This document shows positions 8,950-17,768 of a stretch of DNA of 64,000 nt, one piece after another. Position 1 is the first letter of the stretch; each line of letters opens with the position of its first letter. Below the pieces are notes generated by a model. That model saw nothing but the letters and a program-made list of their open reading frames with translations, had not been told where the DNA came from and made no database searches. Origin of the DNA: DASRDR01 sp044867785. Its GTDB lineage: Bacteria > Methylomirabilota > Methylomirabilia > Rokubacteriales > DASRDR01. The position numbers and the translations under genes were made by a program. The DNA lies in NCBI GenBank assembly GCA_044867785.1, contig JBIOVM010000053.1:1-64000 (forward strand), in the 5' to 3' direction.

Positions 8950-9867
8950 ATGCGCAGCTACGTCGTGGACCGGCTGGTCGACACGCTCCTGACGTGCGCC
9001 GCGATCTCGTTCGTGGTGTTCGCGTTCCTGCATCTGGCCGGGGACCCCGCCAACGTGCTACTGCCTCCCGAGGCCTCCAAGGAGGCCGTGGCCGAGCTCC
9101 GGCGGACGCTCGGGCTCGACGATCCGTTCCTCGTCCAGTACGCGCGGTTCCTCGGCAACGCGCTGCGGGGGGACTTTGGGGAGTCCTTCATCATCCGGGA
9201 CCGGGCCCTCTGGATCGTGCTCGAGCGGGCGCCAGCGACCCTCGAGCTGGCCGTCGCCGGGCTCGTCGTCGGCGTGTCCATCGCGATTCCCCTCGGCATC
9301 GCGGCGGGCTATCGGCCCCGGACCTGGGTCGACCACGTCGCCTCGGCGGCCTCGGTGGTGGGTCAGGCGATTCCCACGTTCTGGCTCGGCATCATGCTGA
9401 TGCTGCTCTTCGCGGTCGGCCTCCGCCTCGTGCCCGTGTCGGGCCGCTCGGGGCTGCGGAGCCTGATCCTCCCCGCCGTGTGCCTCGGGGTCTATCTGGC
9501 GCCGGTCATGATGCGCCTGGTGCGATCGGGTATGCTGGGCGTGCTCACCCAGGACTACGTTCGAACGGCCCGCGCCAAGGGCATCGCCGAGGCCGTGGTC
9601 CTCTGGAAGCACGCGTTCAAGAACGTCAGCATCCCGCTGGTGACCATGGTCGGGCTCCAGTTCGGCCGGTTGCTCGCCGGGACGGTCGTGATCGAGACGA
9701 TCTTCGCCTGGCCCGGCATCGGGTTCCTGACCGTCAAGGCGGTCCGGACCCTCGACTATCCCGTAGTGCAGGCCTCGGTCGTCGTCGTCGGCGCCGTCAT
9801 TGCCCTGGTGAACCTCGTCACCGACCTGGTCGTCGGCTATCTCGACCCGCGAATCCGGTATGGCTGA
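8950..9867 (+). CDS. Dpp-type ABC transporter permease (DppB-like)
   Basis: Inner-membrane permease, 305 residues. It shows the DppB pattern: an N-terminal membrane helix, a periplasmic segment with LRRTLGLDDPFLVQY and LRGDFGESF, then a five-helix core containing the EAA loop (DYVRTARAKG...LWKHAFKN) and the terminal YLDPRIRYG. The stop overlaps the start of the DppC-like partner by 8 bases, indicating translational coupling. Partner binding protein: 7349-8881. No ATPase genes follow; see the IS remnant downstream. Confidence 0.94.
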   Translation: MRSYVVDRLVDTLLTCAAISFVVFAFLHLAGDPANVLLPPEASKEAVAELRRTLGLDDPFLVQYARFLGNALRGDFGESFIIRDRALWIVLERAPATLELAVAGLVVGVSIAIPLGIAAGYRPRTWVDHVASAASVVGQAIPTFWLGIMLMLLFAVGLRLVPVSGRSGLRSLILPAVCLGVYLAPVMMRLVRSGMLGVLTQDYVRTARAKGIAEAVVLWKHAFKNVSIPLVTMVGLQFGRLLAGTVVIETIFAWPGIGFLTVKAVRTLDYPVVQASVVVVGAVIALVNLVTDLVVGYLDPRIRYG

Positions 9868-10729
9868 GCGGCGGCGGTGCCGGGGCTTCGCCCGGCAGTA
9901 CTGGACCGGTGTGCTGGGGGCCGGCCTCGTCGCGATCGCCCTCGTGGGCGCGCTCTTCGCGCCCCAACTGGCGCCACACGACCCGTACGCGCAAGACGTG
10001 GCGGCCCGGCTCCGCCCGCCGGTGTGGGCCCCGATGGGCAGCGCCGAGCACCTCCTGGGAACGGATCACGTGGGGCGGGACTATCTCAGCCGGATCATCT
10101 ACGGGGCGCGTGTCTCCCTGGCGGCCGGAACGCTGGCGGTGCTGTGCTCGGGCGTCCTCGGGGTCGCCGCCGGCCTCGCGATGGGCATCGGCGGCCGGGC
10201 GGTGGACCGCTTCCTCACGTTCCTGACGAACCTGACGCTCACCTTCCCGTTCATGCTGCTCGCCATCGTGGTGATCGCGCTCATCGGGTCCGGGTTCGTC
10301 AACATGGTGCTGGTCCTCGGGCTCACCGGCTGGCCGATGTACGCGCGGATCGTGCGGGCAGAGGTGCTGAGCTTGCGAGAACGCGAGTTCGTCGTCGCCG
10401 AGGTGGGGCTGGGAGGATCGCGGGCCCGGGTGCTGTTCGGCCACATCGTTCCGAACCTCTGGAACCTGATCATCGTCCTGGCCAGTGTGGAGGTGGCCCG
10501 GATGATCATCGTCGAGTCCTTCCTGTCGTACCTGGGCCTGGGCGTCCCTCCGCCGACCGCGTCGTGGGGCGGAATGCTAAGCGAGGGCCAACTCTACATC
10601 TTCACGCGCTGGTGGCTGGCCGCGGTCCCCGGCCTGGCGATCTTCGTCACCGTGCTCGGGGTGAACCTCATCGGCGATGCGCTGCGTGATCTGCTCGATC
10701 CCCACATGAAGACGGTCGGCACCGGCTAG
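9860..10729 (+). CDS. Dpp-type ABC transporter permease (DppC-like)
   Basis: Inner-membrane permease, 289 residues. The N-terminal helix (GAGLVAIALVGALFAPQLAP) is followed by the DppC hallmark LLGTDHVGRDYLSRIIYGAR. The EAA loop reads FVVAEVGLGGSRARVLFGH, and the protein ends with LIGDALRDLLDP. It forms the channel with the product of 8950-9867. In complete Dpp operons two ATPase genes usually come next; here the coding run stops and IS-derived sequence begins within some 20 bases, so the nucleotide-binding subunits must come from elsewhere or the system is incomplete. Confidence 0.94.
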   Translation: MAERRRCRGFARQYWTGVLGAGLVAIALVGALFAPQLAPHDPYAQDVAARLRPPVWAPMGSAEHLLGTDHVGRDYLSRIIYGARVSLAAGTLAVLCSGVLGVAAGLAMGIGGRAVDRFLTFLTNLTLTFPFMLLAIVVIALIGSGFVNMVLVLGLTGWPMYARIVRAEVLSLREREFVVAEVGLGGSRARVLFGHIVPNLWNLIIVLASVEVARMIIVESFLSYLGLGVPPPTASWGGMLSEGQLYIFTRWWLAAVPGLAIFVTVLGVNLIGDALRDLLDPHMKTVGTG

Positions 10730-10739
10730 ACTGATATGG

Positions 10740-11200
10740 AAGGACCGACCGGCAAGTGGATTTTTCACGGGTCGGGACCTCGGTGTCGAGGCGTGATCCT
10801 GAGGGCGCCGGCTCGCACACGATGGAGCGGCTTCGACGACGAATCAGGCTGATATGCGCGGGTTGCCGAGGGCAGAGCCGCATGGCCGTGGTTCGTCGGG
10901 AGCTGCCTCTGTCTAGAAGCGCGAGTCGTCCGAGTCGCGATGACCTGGCGTCGCATACCTAGCGCGAGGACTCTCCAATCGTGTCCCAGCGAGCCGTGGC
11001 CGACGCCGCTCAGGATGCGCATGCGGATCCGACGCTCGTGTGCCTGAGTGCCGAGGTTACGCGGCCATGGGGCGTTGAGTCATCGCAGCCCAGATGAACC
11101 CGACCAGCTCGCGGGCGACCGCGGCGACGGCGACCGGGAGGCGCTTCCCGTGCCCGACGAGATGACGATAGCGCCGATGCAAGCGCTGCGGGGCGCGGGC
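10740..11200 (-). mobile_element. IS110-like insertion sequence remnant (transposase C-terminus and 3' flank)
   Basis: On the minus strand an open stretch ending with the stop at 11057 reads RLHRRYRHLVGHGKR, then VAVAAVARELVGFIWAAM, closely resembling the C-terminal end of IS116/IS110/IS902-type transposases. Only about 45 residues of a usual 330-400 remain. The roughly 310 bases beyond the stop, down to about 10740, contain no gene and would fit the long 3' non-coding end typical of these elements, but the left boundary is a guess. The upstream edge (about 11195-11205) abuts a truncated permease, so the element or its deletion product caused that truncation. IS110 elements lack conventional inverted repeats, so none is expected. 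Confidence 0.5.
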
Positions 11201-11925
11201 TCCCAATCGTGGTCATTGCCATCTTGTCATTCACCTCGGGTCAGTATCTCGCGTTCCCGCCGCCGCCGGGGTTGTCGCTGCGATGGCACGAGGCCGTCCT
11301 CCGCTCACCGGAGTGGCGAGCGGCGCTTGCCGTCAGCTTCCGGGTAGCGCTGCTGACGACGGCGGCCTCCACGACCTTGTCGGTGGTGACGGCGCTCGCT
11401 CTGACTCGGGGGACGTTTCGCGGGAAGCGCGTTGTCTACGCGCTGGTCCTGGCACCGCTCATCGTCCCGACCATCATTACCGCGATCGCTCTGCACTTCC
11501 TCTTCTCGGGGCTAGGCCTTATCGGCACGACGGTGGCGATCGTGATCGGCCACACCGTCCTGGCACTGCCCATTGCCGCCATCCTTGTCACCGGCACGCT
11601 GCAGGCCTTCGACGTCCGGCTCGAGCAGGCGGCCCTGTCGATGGGAGCCAGCCGCTGGATGACATTTCGCCGTGTGACCCTCCCCCTGATCGCTCCTGGG
11701 GTCGTCTCGGCCGCACTATTCTCCTTCCTTCCCTCTTTCGAGGAGTTGCTGGTGCCGCTATTCGTCGCCGGGCCGTTCAACCAGATATTGCCGCTCCGCA
11801 TCTGGAACAGTGTGCTGTTCGGGCTCGATCCCACGGTCACTGCCGTCAGCACTCTGTTGATCGCATTGACGGTCCTGGTACTCGGCGGGTCGGCGATCCT
11901 GCGCGCCTGGGCCGCTTACCGATGA
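11200..11925 (+). pseudogene. 5'-truncated ABC permease (PotC/spermidine-putrescine type)
   Basis: The readable protein begins abruptly inside what should be the first membrane helix (LPIVVIAILSFTSGQYL); a GTG at 11209 could serve as start. The rest is a good PotC/PotI-type permease: helices around ALAVSFRVALLTTAAS and LAPLIVPTIITAIAL, an EAA loop LEQAALSMGASRWMTFRRVTLP, and a proper C-terminus, about 238 residues in total. The cytoplasmic N-terminus and most of helix 1 are absent, and no partner permease, ATPase or binding protein remains nearby. The truncation coincides with the IS110-like remnant. The stop overlaps the amidohydrolase remnant start (ATGA). It could still be translated but is unlikely to function. 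Confidence 0.65.
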
Positions 11926-12367
11926 AGCGGCGGCGGCCGACCATGCGAGAGGACCGGCGCGGGCTTCTTACGGTGGACGTCCGTTCCCACGTGTTCACAC
12001 CGGAGGCCGAGGTCATCGCGAGGCAGATGACCGATGCCGCGTCGAGGCGATGGGCCGGTACACCACCGACGCGACTAGCCAGGTGAACCGTGCGCAACGG
12101 GAACGGATCTACCCGAAGCTCACCTCGATTGCCGCGCGGCTGGCCGACCTCGACACGATGGAAATCGACGTCGCGGTCCTCTCCCCGGCGCCGCCGCAGT
12201 ATCACTACGGGATCCCCGCGAAAGCAGGGCAAGACGTCGCCCGTCTCATCAACGACCGGATAGCCGGCATCGTGAGAGAGCGGCCCGATCGCTTCGTCGG
12301 TCTCGGGACGGTGCCGATGCAGGCGCCCGAACTCGCCGTGGAAGAGCTCGTCGAGCGGCAAGAGTAG
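11922..12367 (+). pseudogene. Frameshifted and truncated amidohydrolase (ACMSD/amidohydrolase-2 type)
   Basis: From the ATG at 11922 (or 11943) the frame reads LLTVDVRSHVFTPEAEVIARQ, a typical amidohydrolase-2 N-terminus with the metal motif in altered form (RSHVF for the usual HxH). Near 12050 homology moves to another frame: QVNRAQRERIYPKL, then LADLDTMEIDVAVLSPAPPQ and RPDRFVGLGTVPMQ. That frame stops at 12367 after VEELVERQE, about 150 residues into a protein that normally has 300 or more. Two lesions (frameshift and loss of the C-terminal half) make this a pseudogene. It was probably the last gene of a polyamine-type transporter operon whose front was removed. Confidence 0.65.
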
Positions 12368-12502
12368 ATAGCGGCCGGTCCCTCGAAGCTCTCAGACGGG
12401 GCAATGGCACCGTGCTCTGCCCGTGAGCCGAGTGATTGCGGCGACGGAGATCTCTAAGGCCAGCCCATCTCGAAGACCTGGTCGGTTGCCGGTGTTCCCG
12501 CT

Positions 12503-13843
12503 TCACGGCGGCGGTGAGGGCAGCAGCGCGTTTGAGGGCAAGACGCCGACCTTTAGCCCGCCCTTGTAGACCGCGGCCACGTTGGCCACGTGGCGGATGT
12601 CGTCGAGCGCGTTGCCGCGGACGACGAGCAGGTCGGCCTCCTTGCCGGGCGCCAGCGTCCCGGTGAGCTCCGCGACACCGCACGCGCGCGCGGCCACAGA
12701 GGTGGCGGCCTCGATGGCCTGGAGCGGACTCATGCCGCCTTGCACGGCGAGCTCCATGCCGTAGTGCATCCGGCCGAACTCGCAGTCGAAGGGGCCGGCA
12801 TCGCTGCTGACGACCAGGCGCGGGTGCATGCCGTCCGCGAGGAGGCTCGCGAAGATTCCGAGCTTCATCTCGTAGTAGCGCTCGAGGGCGTCGCGGCGCC
12901 GCGCTTCCACGGGCGAGAGTCGCTCGTGCTCGCGTTTTGCCCGGAGCTCCACGAGGGTGTCATAGCCGCCTGCCTGGAAGGTAAAGCTCACGAAGGTTCC
13001 CTGTGTCAGGATGCGCTCGGTCACGCGAGGGTCATACTGCATGATGCCGCTCGACGAGACGCCCGCGCCGTACTCCACCACGTCGCCCGGGACCAGGAAC
13101 TCCCCGTGCTCGATGCAATCGAGGCCTGCCTCCAGCGCGTTGACCATCGACTGCTTGGCTCGGCAGTGGGCGGTCGTGAGCCGGCCGAGACCGTGGGCGG
13201 TCTCCACCGCAACCCGCAGTTCCTCCGCCGTGTACGAGGCGTAGTAAGGAATGTTGCCGGCGGTGGCGCCGCCCGACGCCATGATCTTGATGTGATCCGC
13301 GCCCTCGGCGACCAGCTGGCGGACCACCGCCCGGATCGCCTCCAAGCCATCGGCCTCGCCGTTGCACCAGTAGAAATGACCGTAGCGGTGCGTCACGGGA
13401 CGTCCGCTCAGCAGGAGGCGTGGCCCCACGAAGTAGCCGCGGTTGATGGCCTCGCGGACGATGAACGTCACGCGGTTCCGTCCGCCGTTGTCCCGGAGCG
13501 TCGTCACGCCGCAGGCCAGATGCCGCTGGAGGTTCCGGACCGAGACGAGGGCCATCATCTCGTCCGGGTCGAGCACCATCTGCTCGTAGGTCCGCCGGTC
13601 GGCGGCCAGGGTGAGGTGGGCGTGGGCGTCGATCAGCCCCGGCAGGAGCGTCGCGTCCGGATACGTCTCGACGCCAGTCGGTGGAACGGGCGCCAGCAGG
13701 TCGGCCGCCCGCCCCACTGCGGTGATGCGCGACCCATCGACGGCGACGGCACCGTCCTCGATCGTCCCCTGCAGGCCCGCCGTGACGACGCGCGCGGCTC
13801 GGATCCAGCGGCGCGTCCGGGGCTCGTCGCTCACTCCGCTCAT
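12503..13843 (-). CDS. amidohydrolase family protein
   Basis: A 446-residue metal-dependent hydrolase of the same broad subgroup as 5967-7193. The HxH pair is in DAHAHLTLA, a probable carboxylated Lys in DHIKIMASGG, further His ligands in TTAHCRA and CIEHGEF, and the metal Asp in VVSSDAG. The C-terminal sandwich contains GKEADLLVVRGN. All expected ligands are visible, so it should be active, probably on a dipeptide, lactam or carbamate-like bond. It is the last gene of the minus-strand sugar-type importer operon (start 24 bases after the MalG-like stop), implying that the importer delivers its substrate or a precursor. Confidence 0.92.
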   Translation of the reverse strand: MSGVSDEPRTRRWIRAARVVTAGLQGTIEDGAVAVDGSRITAVGRAADLLAPVPPTGVETYPDATLLPGLIDAHAHLTLAADRRTYEQMVLDPDEMMALVSVRNLQRHLACGVTTLRDNGGRNRVTFIVREAINRGYFVGPRLLLSGRPVTHRYGHFYWCNGEADGLEAIRAVVRQLVAEGADHIKIMASGGATAGNIPYYASYTAEELRVAVETAHGLGRLTTAHCRAKQSMVNALEAGLDCIEHGEFLVPGDVVEYGAGVSSSGIMQYDPRVTERILTQGTFVSFTFQAGGYDTLVELRAKREHERLSPVEARRRDALERYYEMKLGIFASLLADGMHPRLVVSSDAGPFDCEFGRMHYGMELAVQGGMSPLQAIEAATSVAARACGVAELTGTLAPGKEADLLVVRGNALDDIRHVANVAAVYKGGLKVGVLPSNALLPSPPP

Positions 13844-13867
13844 GCCCGTGCCTCCATTGGAGTCGGG

Positions 13868-14704
13868 TTACCTCACCGCGCCCATGGTCAACCCCGAGAC
13901 GAACCACTTCTGCAGGATCAGGAACACGAGCACGATCGGCAGCACGACGACCAGCGCCGCCGCCGTCAGGTGCCCCCACTCGACGCCGAGCTCGGTGAAG
14001 AACATGTAGAGCCCGACCGGCGACGTCTTCACGCCGGTCTCGGTCAGGAAGGTCGCCGCGTAGATGAACTCCTGCGCCGAGCGCACGAACGTGATCAGCG
14101 CCACGGCCACCACGCCGGGAAGGCTCAGCGGGAAGACCACGCTGACGAACGTCCGGAGGCGGGAGGAGCCGTCCACCGAGGCCGCCTCGTCCAGCTCCAT
14201 CGGGATCGTGTCGAGGTAGCTCTTCATGAGCCAGACGCTGATCGGCAGGAACTCGACCGCGTAGACGACGCCGAGGCCCACGAGGCTGTTCAGGAGCGCC
14301 ATCTTGTGCAGCATCAGGTAGAGGGGCACGACCTTGGTGGCTCCGGAGACCATGACGCAGCCGAGGAGGCTGATCAGCAGGACATGCTTCCCGGGGAAGC
14401 GGAAACGCGAGAACCCGTATCCGGCGAGGCTGCTCGCCACCACGACGATGACGGCGGCGAGGGTCGCCGCAAGCATCGTGTTGACGATCTGGGCGGGCAC
14501 CGGCGTCCGGGTGAGCACGTCGACGTAGTTCTGGACGGTCAACGGGCTCGGGAGCCACTGCGGCGGATACCGGACGGCATCCTCCGGACGCTTCAGGGAG
14601 GTGACCAGGGCCCAGAGGAGCGGGAACATCGAGTACGCCGCGAACGTGGCGAGGAGGAGATGGACCACGGTCCGCGAGCGTGCCGGCCGGGAGGGGAACG
14701 CCAT
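13868..14704 (-). CDS. sugar-type ABC transporter permease (MalG-like)
   Basis: Inner-membrane permease, 278 residues. The first helix is near residues 13-35; SLKRPEDAVRYPPQWLP is the usual MalG periplasmic segment. The EAA loop is LDEAASVDGSSRLRTF followed by VVFPLSLPG. The C-terminus (FVSGLTMGAVR) is characteristic. It follows its MalF-like partner by 6 bases. As at 0.4-4.4 kb, no ATPase gene is present. Confidence 0.93.
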   Translation of the reverse strand: MAFPSRPARSRTVVHLLLATFAAYSMFPLLWALVTSLKRPEDAVRYPPQWLPSPLTVQNYVDVLTRTPVPAQIVNTMLAATLAAVIVVVASSLAGYGFSRFRFPGKHVLLISLLGCVMVSGATKVVPLYLMLHKMALLNSLVGLGVVYAVEFLPISVWLMKSYLDTIPMELDEAASVDGSSRLRTFVSVVFPLSLPGVVAVALITFVRSAQEFIYAATFLTETGVKTSPVGLYMFFTELGVEWGHLTAAALVVVLPIVLVFLILQKWFVSGLTMGAVR

Positions 14705-14710
14705 CCCCGC

Positions 14711-15685
14711 CTACCGCCGGCTCTGCGAGAGGGATCGGATGTAGAGCACCGTGAGGATCAGGTTGATGCCGAACATGACCATCGCCACCGCTGATCCGTA
14801 GCCGATGTGGAAGAAGGCGAACGACTCCTTCCACATGTAGAGCCCGAGCGTCTCGGTCATCCGGGCGGGCCCGCCGCCGGTCACGACGAGCGGAATGTCG
14901 ATCAGGTTCACGGACCGGATGCTCAGGAGAATGGTGGCGACGAGCAGGGTTGGCACGAGGAGCGGCAGGGTGATGAAGCGGAGCGCCCGCCAGAAGCCCG
15001 CCCCGTCGATGCGCGCGGCCTCGTAGAGCGTGCCGTCGATCCCCTGCAGCCCGGCGAGGACGAGGATCATGCCGTAGCCGGTGCTGCGCCAGACCTCGAC
15101 CAGGACCATGGTCGCGAGAGCCAACCCCGGGCTCAGGAAGAACGAGACGTTGATCCCGAGACCGGCCAGCATGTAGTTGGCGATTCCGATGTCCGGGATG
15201 AGGATCCAGCGCCACATCACCCCGACGACCACGGCCGTGAGCGCCCACGGCAGGACGACGGTCGATCGGTAGAACGTCCGGAACCGCACCCGCTCGTTGA
15301 GCGCGAGCGCCAGGGCCAGCCCGAGCACGAGGATGAGCGCCAGGGAGCCGATCAGGAACACGACCGTGTTGCCGAGGGCGCGCAGCGCCAGCGGATCCTG
15401 AGCGAGCTCGACGTAGTTCCGCCAGCCCACCGACCGGGTGACGACGCGCATGAGGTTCCAGTCGGTGAAGCTGGTCTGGAACACGTACAGCGTCGGATAG
15501 ATGGTCAATGCGAAGACCAGGATGACTGCCGGCGCGACGAGGAGGTACGGCAGCACCCGGTCGGAGGTGAGCGCCCGCCCGACGGCTCCCCCCGCCGACA
15601 GGCGCGTTCGCGATCGGAGCGGGGGCGCCGGCCGGATGGTCGGGACGGCCGGGCGCGCATCCGGCACGAGCGGGGACGGAGCCAT
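14711..15685 (-). CDS. sugar-type ABC transporter permease (MalF-like)
   Basis: Inner-membrane permease, 324 residues from the ATG at 15685. An in-frame extension reaches 16441, but it is antisense-frame sequence inside the binding-protein gene and is excluded. A long Pro/Arg-rich cytoplasmic tail (residues 1-45) precedes the first helix LLVAPAVILVFALTIYPTL. The EAA loop reads LYEAARIDGAGFWRALRF with ITLPLL after it. It forms the channel with 13868-14704 and is served by the binding protein at 15718-17130. Confidence 0.92.
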   Translation of the reverse strand: MAPSPLVPDARPAVPTIRPAPPLRSRTRLSAGGAVGRALTSDRVLPYLLVAPAVILVFALTIYPTLYVFQTSFTDWNLMRVVTRSVGWRNYVELAQDPLALRALGNTVVFLIGSLALILVLGLALALALNERVRFRTFYRSTVVLPWALTAVVVGVMWRWILIPDIGIANYMLAGLGINVSFFLSPGLALATMVLVEVWRSTGYGMILVLAGLQGIDGTLYEAARIDGAGFWRALRFITLPLLVPTLLVATILLSIRSVNLIDIPLVVTGGGPARMTETLGLYMWKESFAFFHIGYGSAVAMVMFGINLILTVLYIRSLSQSRR

Positions 15686-15717
15686 GGGGGCGTGAGCGCC
15701 GTGGGCGCGGCGTCCGC

Positions 15718-17130
15718 CTACCTGAGCCTCGCCTCGTAGCGCGCCTGCTGCCGCTTCAGCGTCTCGTCCACCGGCTGCCGCTGCAGGATGATGAGGTTCA
15801 GCGCCTCGATCAGGGTCTCCGAGTAGAAGTTGACCTCCCTGATGAAGGGGAAGGGCGTCGCCGTCTTGAAGGTGTAGTTGGCCAGGTACCCCAGCAGCGG
15901 ATCTGACTTGTAGACCGGATCCGCCAGCGCCGACTGGCGCGACGGCGCGCCGAACTGGTATTTGGCCGCGAGGAGCAGGGTCTTCGTGGCGCCGATCTCC
16001 TTCAACAGCTCGAACGCCGCGGGGCCCTTCCGGGGATCCTTCGCCGCTCTCGCCGAAATGAGGAAGCCGTACACCTCGCTGTAGGAGCGGGGCTCGTTGC
16101 CGGGGTAGGTCGGGTAGGGCGCGAAGCCGAAGCTGTCGGGCCCCATCTTCTCGAGGATCGGGGGCAGCAGCGCGTGGATGACGATCCCCATCGCCCAGGA
16201 TTTGGCGCCGAAGAGATCCACTTCGTCGTTGGCCTTCATGGTCAGGGACTCGGGGGCCAGAATCTTGTGATCGTGGTACATGTCCGCCAGCAGCTTGGCA
16301 ATCCGGCGGTGCTCCGGGGTGTCCATGAGACCCTTGCCGTCCTTGTCGACGATCGCGCCCCCCAGCGAGCGGATCATGGGCATCGTGAACGACACGGGGT
16401 TGGGGGTGGATGCGGCGCTGAGTTCCACGCCGAAGCCCCACTGGTTCGGCCGTCCCGTCCCCCGCGTGTCCTTGGTCAGGGCCTTGCCGGCGCGGATCAA
16501 GTCGTCCCAGGTCTTCGGCGGCTCGGCGATGCCAGCCTCCTTGAGGAGCGCCTTGTTGTACCCGAGGCCCGTCGAGGTGAGATAGACGGGCATGGCCACG
16601 ATCTTGCCGCCGACCGAGCAGGCCTCGCGGAGGACGGCCTGGTTGAAGTCACTCCACTCGTCGTACTTGAACTGTCCGAGGTCCGCGACGAAGCCGGCGT
16701 TCGCGAGCGGCTGGTTGTCTTGGCTCTGCGCCCCGAGCACGTCGGGAGGGTTGCCGGCCTGCGACGCCGCGATGAAGGTCTGGGTCGCCACGTTCCAGTT
16801 GGCCGTCTGGTACTGGAGCTTGATGTCCTTGTGCTCGGCCTCGAAGCGCTTGATCGTCTCGTAGAACCACAGCCGGCGCTTCGGTACGGTGGCGGGGTCA
16901 TTCTTCTGGAGCCCCTCGACGACCTTCCAGTGCTCCCACAGCAGGACATTCAGCGTGACCGGCCCACCCTTCGCGGGAGCCGTCTGTGCCCACGCCGAGC
17001 GGCTTCCGAACGCTCCGCCCCCGCCGAGGCCTATGCCCGCCGCGCCCTTCAGCAGATCGCGGCGTGAGACCTGCCCCGCGCGTGTGGATCCCCTACGATT
17101 CGCCGATCGGTCCGGACTCTTCGTGGGCAT
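15718..17130 (-). CDS. sugar-type ABC transporter substrate-binding protein
   Basis: Periplasmic binding protein of extracellular family 1, about 470 residues. A Tat signal is visible (SRRDLLKG, then a Gly-rich hydrophobic stretch and SAWAQ). Start choice: AGGAGG lies 8 bases before the ATG at 17130, a better spacing than for the ATG at 17136; the frame continues to 17277 without protein-like sequence. The mature part has the usual family features, for example ANWNVATQTFIAASQAGNPPDV. It is the first gene of operon 12503-17130. A short perfect dyad lies just upstream at 17147-17160. The ligand is unknown. Confidence 0.92.
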   Translation of the reverse strand: MPTKSPDRSANRRGSTRAGQVSRRDLLKGAAGIGLGGGGAFGSRSAWAQTAPAKGGPVTLNVLLWEHWKVVEGLQKNDPATVPKRRLWFYETIKRFEAEHKDIKLQYQTANWNVATQTFIAASQAGNPPDVLGAQSQDNQPLANAGFVADLGQFKYDEWSDFNQAVLREACSVGGKIVAMPVYLTSTGLGYNKALLKEAGIAEPPKTWDDLIRAGKALTKDTRGTGRPNQWGFGVELSAASTPNPVSFTMPMIRSLGGAIVDKDGKGLMDTPEHRRIAKLLADMYHDHKILAPESLTMKANDEVDLFGAKSWAMGIVIHALLPPILEKMGPDSFGFAPYPTYPGNEPRSYSEVYGFLISARAAKDPRKGPAAFELLKEIGATKTLLLAAKYQFGAPSRQSALADPVYKSDPLLGYLANYTFKTATPFPFIREVNFYSETLIEALNLIILQRQPVDETLKRQQARYEARLR

Positions 17131-17136
17131 GATCAT

Positions 17137-17768
17137 GGCCTCCTGTGTCCGAAGTCGGACGGACGAACGTCTCGAAGAACGGCGACCCGGAGTCGTCCGG
17201 GGCCGGTCTGGCCCCAGTGTGGGACCGGCGCCGCATCTCACGATAGCCGCCGACTGTTCGAAGCTCGTACCCGTCACCTAGACGGTATCGAATCCACAAG
17301 GTTCTTTCCAGGGGCCGACTCGCGTGCGGATCGTCTATCTCACGCGCTCCGCGCGCGCATGACGAGGGCTCATGCGGAGTGATCGTCGTCGATCAGGGCG
17401 TGGGGCCGCCATGCGTCTCGAGCGGATTCGGCCAAGGCGGCCACGCTGACGGCGAGCGGGTGGTGCGCCTGCGCGCCCTCGCCGCGGTATCTGCGGCCCG
17501 AACTGCTCCGCCTTCTCAACCGACACACCGGTGTAGCGGCGTTTAATTAAGGTCAATCCAGTACGTCGCCCGTGCGGTGTAGCACTCTGCAAATCCAGCC
17601 CCCGCAACCACAAGTACTACGCCGCCCAGAAGTCCTTTGCCGGAAACGATGACCTCGGCCCTGGCATCCGTGCGTTCCCGCGGCCCGGATGGACCACCAC
17701 CCACTGCATGTCCTTCTGCCACGTGCGACCTGGCTGATGTTGACGTCGCGGTGGACGCACACGCGGCC
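17137..17768. other. Gap without a supported gene; contains a dyad near the operon start
   Basis: About 630 bases between the binding-protein gene and the cyclase-family gene. A perfect dyad GTCCGA-AG-TCGGAC occupies 17147-17160, about 10 bases beyond the Shine-Dalgarno of the minus-strand binding-protein gene, where an operator or leader hairpin could sit. The rest contains only short frames without family features on either strand; an AT-richer patch (GTTTAATTAAGG, around 17540) stands out in this GC-rich background. The stretch also serves as the 3' region of the cyclase-family gene. It may be the scar of lost genes. Confidence 0.35.

Noticed and set aside
12590..14794. Long plus-strand open frame (734 codons)
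   Set aside because: It is antisense to the amidohydrolase and MalG-like permease genes, whose motifs are intact; the translation has no family features.
15686..16441. Extended N-terminus of the MalF-like permease
   Set aside because: The extension lies wholly inside the binding-protein gene in another frame and lacks hydrophobic or family sequence; the ATG at 15685 begins the plausible protein.
17335..17613. Minus-strand open frame of 92 codons in the large gap
   Set aside because: Arg-rich translation with no domain, no good Shine-Dalgarno and no codon pattern like its neighbours.
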